A stretch of 36,385 bases of DNA from positions 9,313 through 45,697 of the forward strand of contig ONEC01000033.1 in assembly GCA_900316715.1 (NCBI GenBank), read 5' to 3'. This document shows, in pieces, positions 14,747-22,999 of the stretch. The notes under the pieces were generated by a model, which saw only the letters and a program-made list of their open reading frames with translations, was not told the origin of the DNA and made no database searches. The position numbers and the translations under genes are program-made. Origin of the DNA: an uncultured Eubacteriales bacterium (lineage in GTDB: Bacteria > Bacillota > Clostridia > Lachnospirales > Lachnospiraceae). The first letter of the stretch is position 1; every line of letters starts with the position of its first letter.

Positions 14747-17595
14747 AACTATTTAAGGATTTCCTTATAGCAGTTAAGGAAATTACATTAGAATATATAA
14801 AGAGCAGGATATTTCCGATCACGCTTCTTATCATCATTCTCTTTATTACATTGGTGAACAGGCTTTTCACTCTGCAGATAAAGCAGGGTAATCAGTATAC
14901 AGAGACTATCGATGTACGTTCGGAGAAGACACTTCAGGTCAGCTCCATTAGAGGAAATATATACGACGTGAACGGTAAGCTTCTCGCTTATAATGAGATG
15001 GCTTATACCCTTACTTACGGAAATGACAGTTCCATATCTGAAACAGCTAAACAGATGTGTATATCTGACAACGAGCTGAAAAACCGTATTATCAAGAATA
15101 CACTGGATATTCTTCATAAGAACGGTGATGATATAGACCTGTCCTTCAATCTTAAGTACAGTAACGGAAAGTATTCCTACAGAGTTAAGGATAGTCAGCT
15201 GAAGCTCTTTCTGAAGGATGTTTATTCAGTTAACTCCGTGGATGAGCTGACAGAAGAGCAGATTAATTCCACACCGGATGAGACCGCGCAATATCTCTAT
15301 AAACTGTTTGGCATCAGCTCGGAATATCCGCCTGAAGAGGCTTATCAGATTCTCAACTGCAGATATAATCTCTGGATGAACCGTTTTAAACAGTACGTTC
15401 CTGTTGAGATAGCTCATAACATATCTGAGAGCAGCCGTGCTTCCATAGTCGAAGCCAAGGATATGCTGCTTGGTATGGATATCGTCGTTACATCTATCAG
15501 AAAGTATAACGATGCAGAGTATTTTGCCCATATCATCGGATACATCGGCAAGGCTTCACAGGAAGACATTGACAGATTAAATGAAATGGATACCGGTAAT
15601 ACCTACGACAGTGAAGATTATGTAGGAAAGTCCGGTGTTGAAAAGATATATGAAGCTCAGCTTCACGGTACAGACGGAACCCAGACTCTCTATGTAGATA
15701 ATCTCGGAAAGGTTCTTGAGGTAAAGGATTCCACTCCGGCTCTTGCCGGCAATGACGTATATCTGTCAATTGACGCTGATCTCCAGATGTACTGCTATGA
15801 CATGCTGGAGCAGGAGATATCCAATATTCTCATAAGTCACCTGGTGGATGTGGCATACGCTCCGGACTACAATTCCAATCATGATATTCCGATAACTGAC
15901 GTATACGCTGCATTTTTCAATAATAATCAGCTGTCGCTTGATCATATGTCCGGTCCTGATGCTTCAGAACTGGAAAGCTCGATATATCAAAGCTTCCTGG
16001 TTCATCAGGATGAAGCTCTGGTCCGTATGGAAGAGCTTCTGGGCGAGAATAACGCACCTCTTATAGATCTTTCACCTGAGTATAAGGACTACTGTGAGTA
16101 TGTATGTGAAATGCTCAGCGAAGATAAGATCTACGACTATGGTAAGCTGGATCTCCATGCACAGCAGTTTGTGGACTATACAAATGAAGCGTCCAGTCTT
16201 CAGGACTTTCTTAAATACTGTATCAGCGTTGAAGCGATAGACATCCGCTCCATAGAAGAGGCCGGAACTTATCATGACAATGATGATATATACCAGATCC
16301 TGAAGGAATATATAATAGAACATCTTAAGGATAATTCAAATTTTAACAACCGTATCCTTACAAATATGATACGTCAGGGTGTTATCTCCGGATATGATGT
16401 TATAGACCTTATCTATGACCAGAGAATCCTTAACAGAGAAGGAGATATAGATTATGCCACACTTAAGAATGGTGGTATGAACAGCTATAACTTCTTCATT
16501 ACTAAGCTTCGAAACAGCGAGATTACCCCTGGTATGCTTAATCTTGAGCCTTGCTCCGGAAGTATCGTTGTTACTGACGTTACCACAGGAGAGGTAAGAG
16601 CTCTTGTAAGCTACCCAAGCTATGATAATAACCATCTTACAAACCGTGTAGATTCTGATTATTATGCATCTCTGCTCAGCAATAATTCGAGTCCGCTCCT
16701 GAACCGAAGCTGTCAGATGCTTTCCGCACCGGGTTCAACATTTAAGATTGTTACAACCGTTGCCGGTGTTAACGAAGGTGTTCTCGGACTTGATGAGTTC
16801 ATAGCCGATCAGGGTGTATTTGAGAAGGCCTATACAAAGCCTCAGTGCTGGATTCACAGAGATTACAACACCAACCATGGTGTTATCAGTATTCCTACAG
16901 CCATTGATGTATCCTGTAACTATTTCTTCTACGAAGTAGGCTGGAGACTGGCTATGGGAAGTGGAAGATATAACGATAATTCAGGTCTTGTAAGACTTAA
17001 TAAATATGCAAGTCAGTTCGGTCTTGGCGATAAGTCAGGCCTTGAGCTGGATGAAGCCGCTCCACATCTGTCAGATATGGACTCGGTTACATCAGCGATC
17101 GGACAGGGTACCAACCAGTATGCTCCTGTTCAGATGGCAAAATATGTTACCGGTATAGCTAACAACGGAACGGTATATGATCTTTCTATCCTGAGCCGTA
17201 TTACGGACTATAACGGAAATATTATACAGGAAGCTCCACATACCATTTATTCTCAGGTAGATGGTTCTGCTGAAATGTGGGATAAGATACGTACAGGTAT
17301 GCGTCTCGTTGTAACGGACGACCTTTCAGAAGATAAGATGCTCAATGGAGTAGGAGTAGCCATTGCCGGAAAGACCGGTACGGCCCAGGTAGGAGAGAAT
17401 CATCCTGCCAACGCACTCTTTATAAGCTATGCTCCATATGAGAATCCTGAGGTTTCGGTTACGGTTATAATCCCTAACGGTTATACATCCCGAAATGCAG
17501 GTCAGCTTGCAGGTTTCGTATATGCATACCTCTATGATAAAGAATCTCTTGTAAATGCAAAGTTTGAGACAAACAAGAGTTCATCCGGAGATTAA
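14743..17595 (+). CDS. mrdA: Class B penicillin-binding protein 2 (elongasome transpeptidase)
   Basis: PBP2 cross-links peptidoglycan during cell elongation, working with RodA. The 950-residue product has one N-terminal membrane helix (about 23-43). The dimerisation/pedestal domain begins at RGNIYDVNGKLLAYNEM and includes HIIGYIGKASQEDI and YVGKSGVEKIYE. The transpeptidase domain starts near CSGSIVVTDVTTGEVRAL. Active-site motifs are STFK with Ser665 and Lys668, SCN with Ser724, and KTG with Lys877. A predicted helical insertion of roughly 250 residues (about 352-607) sits between pedestal and catalytic domain, making this protein much longer than E. coli PBP2. It is placed after mreD (ATGA overlap) and just before rodA. 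Confidence 0.95.
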   Translation: MKLFKDFLIAVKEITLEYIKSRIFPITLLIIILFITLVNRLFTLQIKQGNQYTETIDVRSEKTLQVSSIRGNIYDVNGKLLAYNEMAYTLTYGNDSSISETAKQMCISDNELKNRIIKNTLDILHKNGDDIDLSFNLKYSNGKYSYRVKDSQLKLFLKDVYSVNSVDELTEEQINSTPDETAQYLYKLFGISSEYPPEEAYQILNCRYNLWMNRFKQYVPVEIAHNISESSRASIVEAKDMLLGMDIVVTSIRKYNDAEYFAHIIGYIGKASQEDIDRLNEMDTGNTYDSEDYVGKSGVEKIYEAQLHGTDGTQTLYVDNLGKVLEVKDSTPALAGNDVYLSIDADLQMYCYDMLEQEISNILISHLVDVAYAPDYNSNHDIPITDVYAAFFNNNQLSLDHMSGPDASELESSIYQSFLVHQDEALVRMEELLGENNAPLIDLSPEYKDYCEYVCEMLSEDKIYDYGKLDLHAQQFVDYTNEASSLQDFLKYCISVEAIDIRSIEEAGTYHDNDDIYQILKEYIIEHLKDNSNFNNRILTNMIRQGVISGYDVIDLIYDQRILNREGDIDYATLKNGGMNSYNFFITKLRNSEITPGMLNLEPCSGSIVVTDVTTGEVRALVSYPSYDNNHLTNRVDSDYYASLLSNNSSPLLNRSCQMLSAPGSTFKIVTTVAGVNEGVLGLDEFIADQGVFEKAYTKPQCWIHRDYNTNHGVISIPTAIDVSCNYFFYEVGWRLAMGSGRYNDNSGLVRLNKYASQFGLGDKSGLELDEAAPHLSDMDSVTSAIGQGTNQYAPVQMAKYVTGIANNGTVYDLSILSRITDYNGNIIQEAPHTIYSQVDGSAEMWDKIRTGMRLVVTDDLSEDKMLNGVGVAIAGKTGTAQVGENHPANALFISYAPYENPEVSVTVIIPNGYTSRNAGQLAGFVYAYLYDKESLVNAKFETNKSSSGD

Positions 17596-17602
17596 TACAT
17601 TT

Positions 17603-18715
17603 ATGTTTAAGAAAATTAGTTTTAAGAATTACAATTTCATATTACTTATACTGGTTCTCGCATGTATGATCTTTGGTGTTATAGTTATCAAGAGCGTTAA
17701 AGAAGAAAACTATATGAAGCAGGTCATCGGTGTAGGAATAAGCCTTGCCATAATGCTTTTTCTCTCGGTATTTGACTATCATATAATATGCAACTTCTTT
17801 AATGTTATATACATTATAGGACTGGGACTTCTTTTTGCGGTTATCCTTATCGGTAACGATGGTGGTGGTGCGAAAAGATGGGTTGATATCGGTGGTATCA
17901 TATTCCAGCCATCAGAGCTTGAAAAGATCATCATGATCGTATTTGGTGCCCGTCTTCTAAGTAATCTCAAAGAGAACGATGAGATCAATACCTTCCGGGG
18001 CATCATGAGGATCATTATAGCTGTAGCTATCCCTGCAGGACTTATCCTGCTGGAGCCGGATCTTTCAACAACTCTTTGTTTCCTTATGATCATGGCAACA
18101 ATGGTTTATGTTGAAGGTCTGTCTTATAGATTAATCATTACAATTCTTCTTATACTCATACCGATCGGCAGTATCTTTATATGGTATGTTCAGAAGCCGG
18201 ATCAGAAGCTTCTTTCCAATTACCAGAGAAACCGTATCATGTCATTCATTTACCCAAGTGAATACTCAGAAGGAGTTGAGCAGCAGGAGAATTCAGTACT
18301 TGCCATAGGTTCAGGTGAGCTTACGGGTAAAGGTCTTTACCCTGATGAGAAAGTCGCATCTGTTAAGAATTCCAAGCTCGTTGCAGAGCAGTGGACAGAC
18401 TTCATATTTTCTGCCATTGGAGAGGCTTTCGGATTTGTCGGATGCGTAATTATTATTGGAATAATTCTCATTATAGTGTTACAATGTATACGTGTAGCTA
18501 GGCTTGCCAGAGATGACTGTGGCAGGCTTATTGCTATGGGGGTTGGATGTCTGATTGGGTATCAGTCATTCATAAATATTGGGGTAACAACACAGCTGCT
18601 TCCTAATACAGGACTGCCGCTTCCTATGTTCAGTTATGGACTGTCATCACTTCTCAGTATCGCCATAGGAATCGGTCTTGTATTAAATGTGTCGCTGCAG
18701 AGAAGAAGGTATTAA
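17603..18715 (+). CDS. rodA: RodA, SEDS-family peptidoglycan glycosyltransferase
   Basis: The 370-residue polytopic protein belongs to the FtsW/RodA/SpoVE (SEDS) family, which polymerises glycan strands from lipid II. It has about ten hydrophobic segments and the conserved motifs GAKRWVDIGGIIFQPSELEK, LLEPDLSTT, ENSVLAIGSGELTGKG and TDFIFSAIGEAFGFVG. A typical C-terminal block reads GLPLPMFSYGLSSL. I use ATG 17603 (MFKKISFKNYN) since it starts just before the first helix, eight bases after the PBP2 stop; a longer in-frame start at 17555 would lie inside PBP2. Coupling with the preceding PBP2 indicates an elongasome rather than a divisome role. Confidence 0.94.
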   Translation: MFKKISFKNYNFILLILVLACMIFGVIVIKSVKEENYMKQVIGVGISLAIMLFLSVFDYHIICNFFNVIYIIGLGLLFAVILIGNDGGGAKRWVDIGGIIFQPSELEKIIMIVFGARLLSNLKENDEINTFRGIMRIIIAVAIPAGLILLEPDLSTTLCFLMIMATMVYVEGLSYRLIITILLILIPIGSIFIWYVQKPDQKLLSNYQRNRIMSFIYPSEYSEGVEQQENSVLAIGSGELTGKGLYPDEKVASVKNSKLVAEQWTDFIFSAIGEAFGFVGCVIIIGIILIIVLQCIRVARLARDDCGRLIAMGVGCLIGYQSFINIGVTTQLLPNTGLPLPMFSYGLSSLLSIAIGIGLVLNVSLQRRRY

Positions 18716-18734
18716 TTGTTCGGAGGTTTATAAA

Positions 18735-19136
18735 ATGAATGTTGTTTTAATCGCACATGAAGCGAAGAAAAAGCTTATGCAGAACTTCTGTATAGCTTAT
18801 AGGGGAATACTCAGTCATCACGATGTATATGCAACTGAGACTACAGGAAGACTTGTTGAAGAAGCATCCGGAGTTCCTGTACATAAGTTCCTTGCCGGAC
18901 ATCTTGGTGGTGTTCAGCAGATTGCCACACAGATAGAGAGTAACCAGATGGATCTCGTTATATTCCTTAGAGAGCCTATGCTTAACAGCCAGCCTCATAA
19001 CGACGACTTCCATACAATATCAACCCTGTGTGATATTCATAATATTCCAATTGCTTCAAATCTTGCTTCAGCTGAGCTCCTGATCAAATCTCTTGAGAGA
19101 GGTGATCTTAACTGGAGAGAGCTCTATAAGCATTAG
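18735..19136 (+). CDS. Methylglyoxal-synthase-like protein with altered active site
   Basis: The 133-residue product aligns over its whole length with MgsA, which turns dihydroxyacetone phosphate into methylglyoxal. Retained blocks include LIAH, YATETTGRLVEEASG, GHLGGVQQIATQI and IPIASNLASAELLI. Key residues differ from the E. coli enzyme: Asp20 is Glu9; the SGP phosphate-binding Ser is Ala; the catalytic base Asp71 (GGDQQ) is Val60; and Asp91 is Glu80. The HxxD pair PHNDD is kept. CGGAGG at 18721-18726 fixes the ATG at 18735. The gene sits between rodA and a carboxypeptidase. I infer that it is at best weakly active as a synthase and may have another, perhaps ligand-sensing, role. Confidence 0.85.
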   Translation: MNVVLIAHEAKKKLMQNFCIAYRGILSHHDVYATETTGRLVEEASGVPVHKFLAGHLGGVQQIATQIESNQMDLVIFLREPMLNSQPHNDDFHTISTLCDIHNIPIASNLASAELLIKSLERGDLNWRELYKH

Positions 19137-19149
19137 TAAAGGGCGCATC

Positions 19150-20145
19150 ATGGCTAAGAGATTTCTGATATTTCCTGCAGTTATTCTTGCATGCATAATT
19201 ACGATCATTGTGCTCATGGGCAGGAATATATTCTTTGAAAACAGCTTCGAAGGTGAAGTATCCGATATTCCGGACTTCACTTCTTCGATGCCTTTATATG
19301 ACATGAGTGGTGCATGTGACAGATATGCTGTCATTAAGAATGACGCCGCTATGAACACAGAGCAGTTTGATGAAACAACTTTTGCTGCTCTTCTTATTGA
19401 CAATACAGATAATAAACCTATCGTAGCTCACAACGCTTTCCGCCGTATATATCCGGCATCTACCACAAAGCTTATGACAGCCATAGTCGTATGTGATGCT
19501 ATAGAGAGAAATGGATACAGTCTGTCAGATACAGTAACTCTTGATCATAATATAACTCTTTCAGTTGAAGGAGCCGTTGCAAGTAATCTTCATAAAGGTT
19601 GTACCATTACCGTCAGAAATCTTTTATTCGGTCTTATGATAAGATCTTATAATGATTTTGCTGTAATACTCGCAGAGTATATCGGCGGCAACGAAGAGAA
19701 TTTCGTAAGAATGATGAACGATAAAGCTAAGGATATAGGTGCAACAGCTACTCACTTCGTTAATCCTCACGGTCTTCACGATGATGATCACTATACAACC
19801 GCTTATGACATGTATCTTATCATCAATAAGGCTGCTGAGTATGATATCCTGCAGGAGATAGATTCCTATGATTCATTCTCCTATACATATCTTGAATCCG
19901 ATGGTACAGAGAAGCAGGATGACATCTCTCCGACAAATATGTTTCTTGCAGGAAGCTATGAGCTTCCATCTAATATCCATATCAAGGAATGGAAGACCGG
20001 AACCACCAGGCTTGCCGGTAGTGTTCTTACTATGATTACTGAGATTGATGGCAAGGAATATACCATGTTTATTGCAGACAGAGATGGCCCATCAGATCTA
20101 TACGAGAAATTTACACTTATGTTTAATTTGACTAAAGACCAGTGA
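19150..20145 (+). CDS. Penicillin-binding D-alanyl-D-alanine carboxypeptidase (S11 family)
   Basis: This S11 enzyme trims the terminal D-Ala of peptidoglycan stem peptides. The 331-residue protein starts MAKRF and has an N-terminal membrane helix (about 4-24). The catalytic motifs are STTK with Ser104 and Lys107, SYN with Ser166, and KTG with Lys282. Only about 50 residues follow KTG, so the C-terminal PBP5_C beta domain and the amphipathic anchor of classical PBP5 are missing; the uncleaved N-terminal helix probably anchors it. The ATG at 19150 has AAAGGG a few bases upstream. Its position after rodA and the MgsA-like gene suggests peptidoglycan maturation alongside elongation. Confidence 0.93.
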   Translation: MAKRFLIFPAVILACIITIIVLMGRNIFFENSFEGEVSDIPDFTSSMPLYDMSGACDRYAVIKNDAAMNTEQFDETTFAALLIDNTDNKPIVAHNAFRRIYPASTTKLMTAIVVCDAIERNGYSLSDTVTLDHNITLSVEGAVASNLHKGCTITVRNLLFGLMIRSYNDFAVILAEYIGGNEENFVRMMNDKAKDIGATATHFVNPHGLHDDDHYTTAYDMYLIINKAAEYDILQEIDSYDSFSYTYLESDGTEKQDDISPTNMFLAGSYELPSNIHIKEWKTGTTRLAGSVLTMITEIDGKEYTMFIADRDGPSDLYEKFTLMFNLTKDQ

Positions 20146-20155
20146 GGTTCCGTAA

Positions 20156-21556
20156 ATGGCTAACAACAAAAAAGTTGTAAAAATAAATAAGCATATGCGT
20201 ACGGCAAAGGTAAATGCAGCGATCATCATTTTCGCCATTATCTTTGTTTATGTAGCAGCCAGCCTTATCCGTGCCTGGATAAAGGTACCTATAACCACCT
20301 ATAAAGTAAGCTCAAGTAATATCAATAACAATATTTCACTTACTGGTATTGCCATAAGAAATGAAGTTCAGGTTACATCTAGCAAGTCAGGCTACCTTAT
20401 CTATTTCGTAAGAGAAGGAGAGAAGGTCAGAAAGTCATCTCCTGTATGTACTGTAGATGAGACAAAGACCATAATAAATGCACTTGAGAATACAGGAGAA
20501 GAGGGTACAGGCAAGTCTGTTCTGTCATCTTCAGATTATAAGGCTATAAGAAATTCTATTGATACTTATAAGAATTCCTACAGCGATGTTAACTTCTCTG
20601 ATGTATATAACTTTAAGGGCAACATCGAAAGCAAGGTTCTCGAGCTTTCAAACCAGGTTATGAGAGAGGAGATCAACGCCGGCGGTACAGCTCTTAAGTC
20701 AACTCTTGAGAACATAAATGCACCTGAAAGCGGAATAATTGCCTACTATGTGGATGGATATGAGAACTACACTGTAGATACCATTTCACCTGCTGCATTT
20801 AATAAGAATGAATATAAGAAAACCTCACTTAAGACAGGTGATATCTTGGACAGCGGTTCAACTGTCTTTAAGATTGTTTCAGATGAAAACTGGTCAGTAA
20901 TCTGCCAGGTAACCAAGGAGCAGGCTGTAAACATACAGAGCAAGAACTACGTCACCTTCGTACTCAATGGTTCACCTAATGAATTCAGCACCTCTGACTT
21001 TAAAGTAGATGAGCGTGACGGACAGTATTATCTTGTCCTTAACATGAATAAATATATGATCGATTTCATCGATGAAAGATTCCTCTCTGTAGAGATAAAG
21101 ATCGATGAAGTATCAGGACTCAAAATACCTAACTCATCAGTCGTTGAAAAAGAAGTATATAAGGTTGATGAGAGCTATATACAGAAAAATGATGACGGTG
21201 ATTACTTTGTAAAGGTGATTGAAACAGCTGAAGACGGAACACAGGAAACAGTTGAAAAGCCTATTACATATTATCGACATGAAGATACGACTTATTATGT
21301 AAGATCTGATTGTTTCTACGATACAGATATGATCCTTAAGGCAAATGGCGATGATTCCAAGCCTGTGCTTTCACTTGAAAGAGCAACTCTGACAGGTGTA
21401 TATCTTGCCAACGAAGGTGTTGCTGATTTTACTGAGATTGAAATTGTAAAATCCCAGGATGAATTTGCAATCGTAAAAAACAACGGATATCTTAAAGAAT
21501 TCGATAATATAGTTCTTGATGTTACAGACATTGAGGAAAACCAGACATTATATTGA
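20156..21556 (+). CDS. HlyD-like membrane-anchored adaptor protein
   Basis: The 466-residue protein has a basic N-terminus, one membrane helix (about 20-39) and a long extracellular part. Residues 76-100 (TSSKSGYLIYFVREGEKVRKSS) look like the first half of a barrel-sandwich hybrid domain, and GDILDSGSTVFKIVSDENW begins the second half, as in HlyD/periplasmic-adaptor proteins. A short helical segment and beta-rich region lie between and after. No efflux pump gene is nearby; the neighbours are yggS, sepF and divIVA. The role in a Gram-positive envelope is therefore open and may be cell-wall or division related. GAGG lies just upstream of the ATG. Confidence is high for the fold class and low for function. 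Confidence 0.8.
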   Translation: MANNKKVVKINKHMRTAKVNAAIIIFAIIFVYVAASLIRAWIKVPITTYKVSSSNINNNISLTGIAIRNEVQVTSSKSGYLIYFVREGEKVRKSSPVCTVDETKTIINALENTGEEGTGKSVLSSSDYKAIRNSIDTYKNSYSDVNFSDVYNFKGNIESKVLELSNQVMREEINAGGTALKSTLENINAPESGIIAYYVDGYENYTVDTISPAAFNKNEYKKTSLKTGDILDSGSTVFKIVSDENWSVICQVTKEQAVNIQSKNYVTFVLNGSPNEFSTSDFKVDERDGQYYLVLNMNKYMIDFIDERFLSVEIKIDEVSGLKIPNSSVVEKEVYKVDESYIQKNDDGDYFVKVIETAEDGTQETVEKPITYYRHEDTTYYVRSDCFYDTDMILKANGDDSKPVLSLERATLTGVYLANEGVADFTEIEIVKSQDEFAIVKNNGYLKEFDNIVLDVTDIEENQTLY

Positions 21557-21578
21557 TATACACGGAGGCAGAAAACTA

Positions 21579-22274
21579 GTGTTAATCGATAATTACAACA
21601 GAATAAGAAAATCCATTGATGAAACATGTGAGAAATGCGGAAGAGATCCTAAGGAAGTAACTCTTATAGCTGTAAGCAAGACCAAGCCGCTCTCAGATAT
21701 AGAGGAGCTTGCAGCCTGCGGTGTTCTTGAGTTCGGAGAGAATTATCCTCAGGAGCTTGCACAGAAATATAACGAAATTTCAACTCCGGTACATTTTCAT
21801 CAAATTGGACACTTGCAGACTAACAAAATCAAGTATATAATCGATAAGGTAACGCTTATTCACTCTGTAGATTCTTTACATCTGGCTGAAGCAATAGATA
21901 AAGAAGCTGCAAAGAGAGGAATAGTTTCTGACATTTTAATAGAGGTTAATTTTGCGGCAGAAGACAGTAAATTCGGCCTTATGGCGGAGGATACCGAGAA
22001 GCTTGTAAGAGAGATTTCTAGTTTACATAATGTGAGAATTAAGGGTCTTATGACCATAGCTCCATTTGTTGAAAATCCCGAAGAGAATCGACCTGTGTTT
22101 AAGGGCATGAGGGAATTATTACTTGACATAAAATCTAAAAACATAGATAATGTTGATATGTGCCTACTCTCGATGGGAATGACTAACGACTATAAAGTTG
22201 CAGTTGAAGAGGGCGCTACTCACGTACGTGTCGGAACTGCAATTTTCGGAGCCAGAGATTATTCCAATCGATAG
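21579..22274 (+). CDS. yggS: YggS/YlmE/PROSC-family PLP homeostasis protein
   Basis: Members bind pyridoxal phosphate without known catalysis and balance PLP and amino-acid pools. The 231-residue product shows VTLIAVSKTKP with the PLP lysine at Lys34, EFGENYPQEL, FHQIGHLQTNKIK, SVDSLHLAEAI and LSMGMTNDYKVAVEEGATHVRVGTAIFG split over the C-terminal half. I selected GTG 21579, because GGAGG at 21564-21568 is 10 nt upstream and the length matches the family; an upstream in-frame ATG lies inside the adaptor gene. The yggS-sepF-divIVA order is the conserved ylm cluster downstream of division genes in Firmicutes. Confidence 0.94.
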   Translation: MLIDNYNRIRKSIDETCEKCGRDPKEVTLIAVSKTKPLSDIEELAACGVLEFGENYPQELAQKYNEISTPVHFHQIGHLQTNKIKYIIDKVTLIHSVDSLHLAEAIDKEAAKRGIVSDILIEVNFAAEDSKFGLMAEDTEKLVREISSLHNVRIKGLMTIAPFVENPEENRPVFKGMRELLLDIKSKNIDNVDMCLLSMGMTNDYKVAVEEGATHVRVGTAIFGARDYSNR

Positions 22275-22276
22275 GC

Positions 22277-22292
22277 TTATAATGCATTATAA
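22277..22292. promoter_or_regulatory. 16-bp perfect palindrome containing back-to-back -10-like boxes, upstream of sepF
   Basis: TTATAATGCATTATAA is a perfect palindrome, lying 3-18 nt after the yggS stop. It contains TATAAT on the + strand at 22278-22283 and the same box on the - strand at 22286-22291. No good -35 is seen 16-18 nt upstream on the + strand. It may be an internal promoter for sepF-divIVA, an operator, or an AT-rich coincidence. Confidence 0.3.
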
Positions 22293-22315
22293 TTATGAAT
22301 GGGAGAACGGTAGAA

Positions 22316-22975
22316 ATGAGTGGCAAGAGAAAAAGCTTTTTAGACTTTTTTAAGATGGACGATTCAGACGATGAATACGATGACTACGAAGATGATATGT
22401 TTGATGACGACGACGATGACGATGAAGAAGAATCATATACACCTTCATTCAGTTTCCGTAAAGAGAAGAAGTCACGTCCTGCAAAGGAAGAGCCTGTAAA
22501 AGAAGAGAAGACAACTTATACTCCACAGACAACTTCCTATAGACCACCATCATACAATACAAGTCAGGCTGCACCAAGCAGACCTTCATATTCACAGCAG
22601 ACTCAGGCGCCGAAGAGAACACCTGCTCCTTCCAGATCATCTCAGAGCAATCTGGTTTCCTTCGACGGTGGACAGGATAAAAGAAGTAAGTATACACCTT
22701 CCAGCGAGGTTTATGTTATTAAGCCTGTAGAGATTGATGACGCACAGACAGTCGTTGATTTTCTCAAGAAGAACCGCGCTATTGTTATTAACATGGAAGG
22801 TCTTGCACTTGATCCGGCACAGAGAATCATCGACTTCATCGGTGGTGCCTGCTATGGTATTAACGGAGAGCTCAAAGCAATCTCTTCAAATATATTTATA
22901 GCAGTACCAAATAGTATGGAAGTTTCCGGTGATCTTCGTGAGGAGATTCTCACAAGCCCGAATCTTAGTGAATAG
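22316..22975 (+). CDS. sepF: Cell division protein SepF
   Basis: SepF tethers FtsZ to the membrane through an N-terminal amphipathic helix and polymerises through its C-terminal domain. The 220-residue product starts MSGKRKSFLDFFKM, a plausible membrane-binding helix. An exceptionally acidic tract follows (20 of 25 residues 15-39 are Asp or Glu). Next comes a Pro/Ser/Thr/Gln-rich linker (about 45-125), then the SepF core from VYVIKPVEIDDAQTVVDFL through FIGGACYGINGELKAI. I chose ATG 22316 because GGGAG at 22301-22305 precedes it; the in-frame ATG at 22295 has no ribosome site. It sits between yggS and divIVA. The genes ylmG and ylmH, often found here, are absent. Confidence 0.93.
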   Translation: MSGKRKSFLDFFKMDDSDDEYDDYEDDMFDDDDDDDEEESYTPSFSFRKEKKSRPAKEEPVKEEKTTYTPQTTSYRPPSYNTSQAAPSRPSYSQQTQAPKRTPAPSRSSQSNLVSFDGGQDKRSKYTPSSEVYVIKPVEIDDAQTVVDFLKKNRAIVINMEGLALDPAQRIIDFIGGACYGINGELKAISSNIFIAVPNSMEVSGDLREEILTSPNLSE

Positions 22976-22999
22976 CAAGTAACTCTGTGGGGAGAAGAT

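Noticed and set aside
17555-17602. Longer N-terminus for rodA starting inside the PBP2 gene
   Set aside because: The extra residues are polar and unlike RodA starts; MFKKIS directly precedes the first helix.
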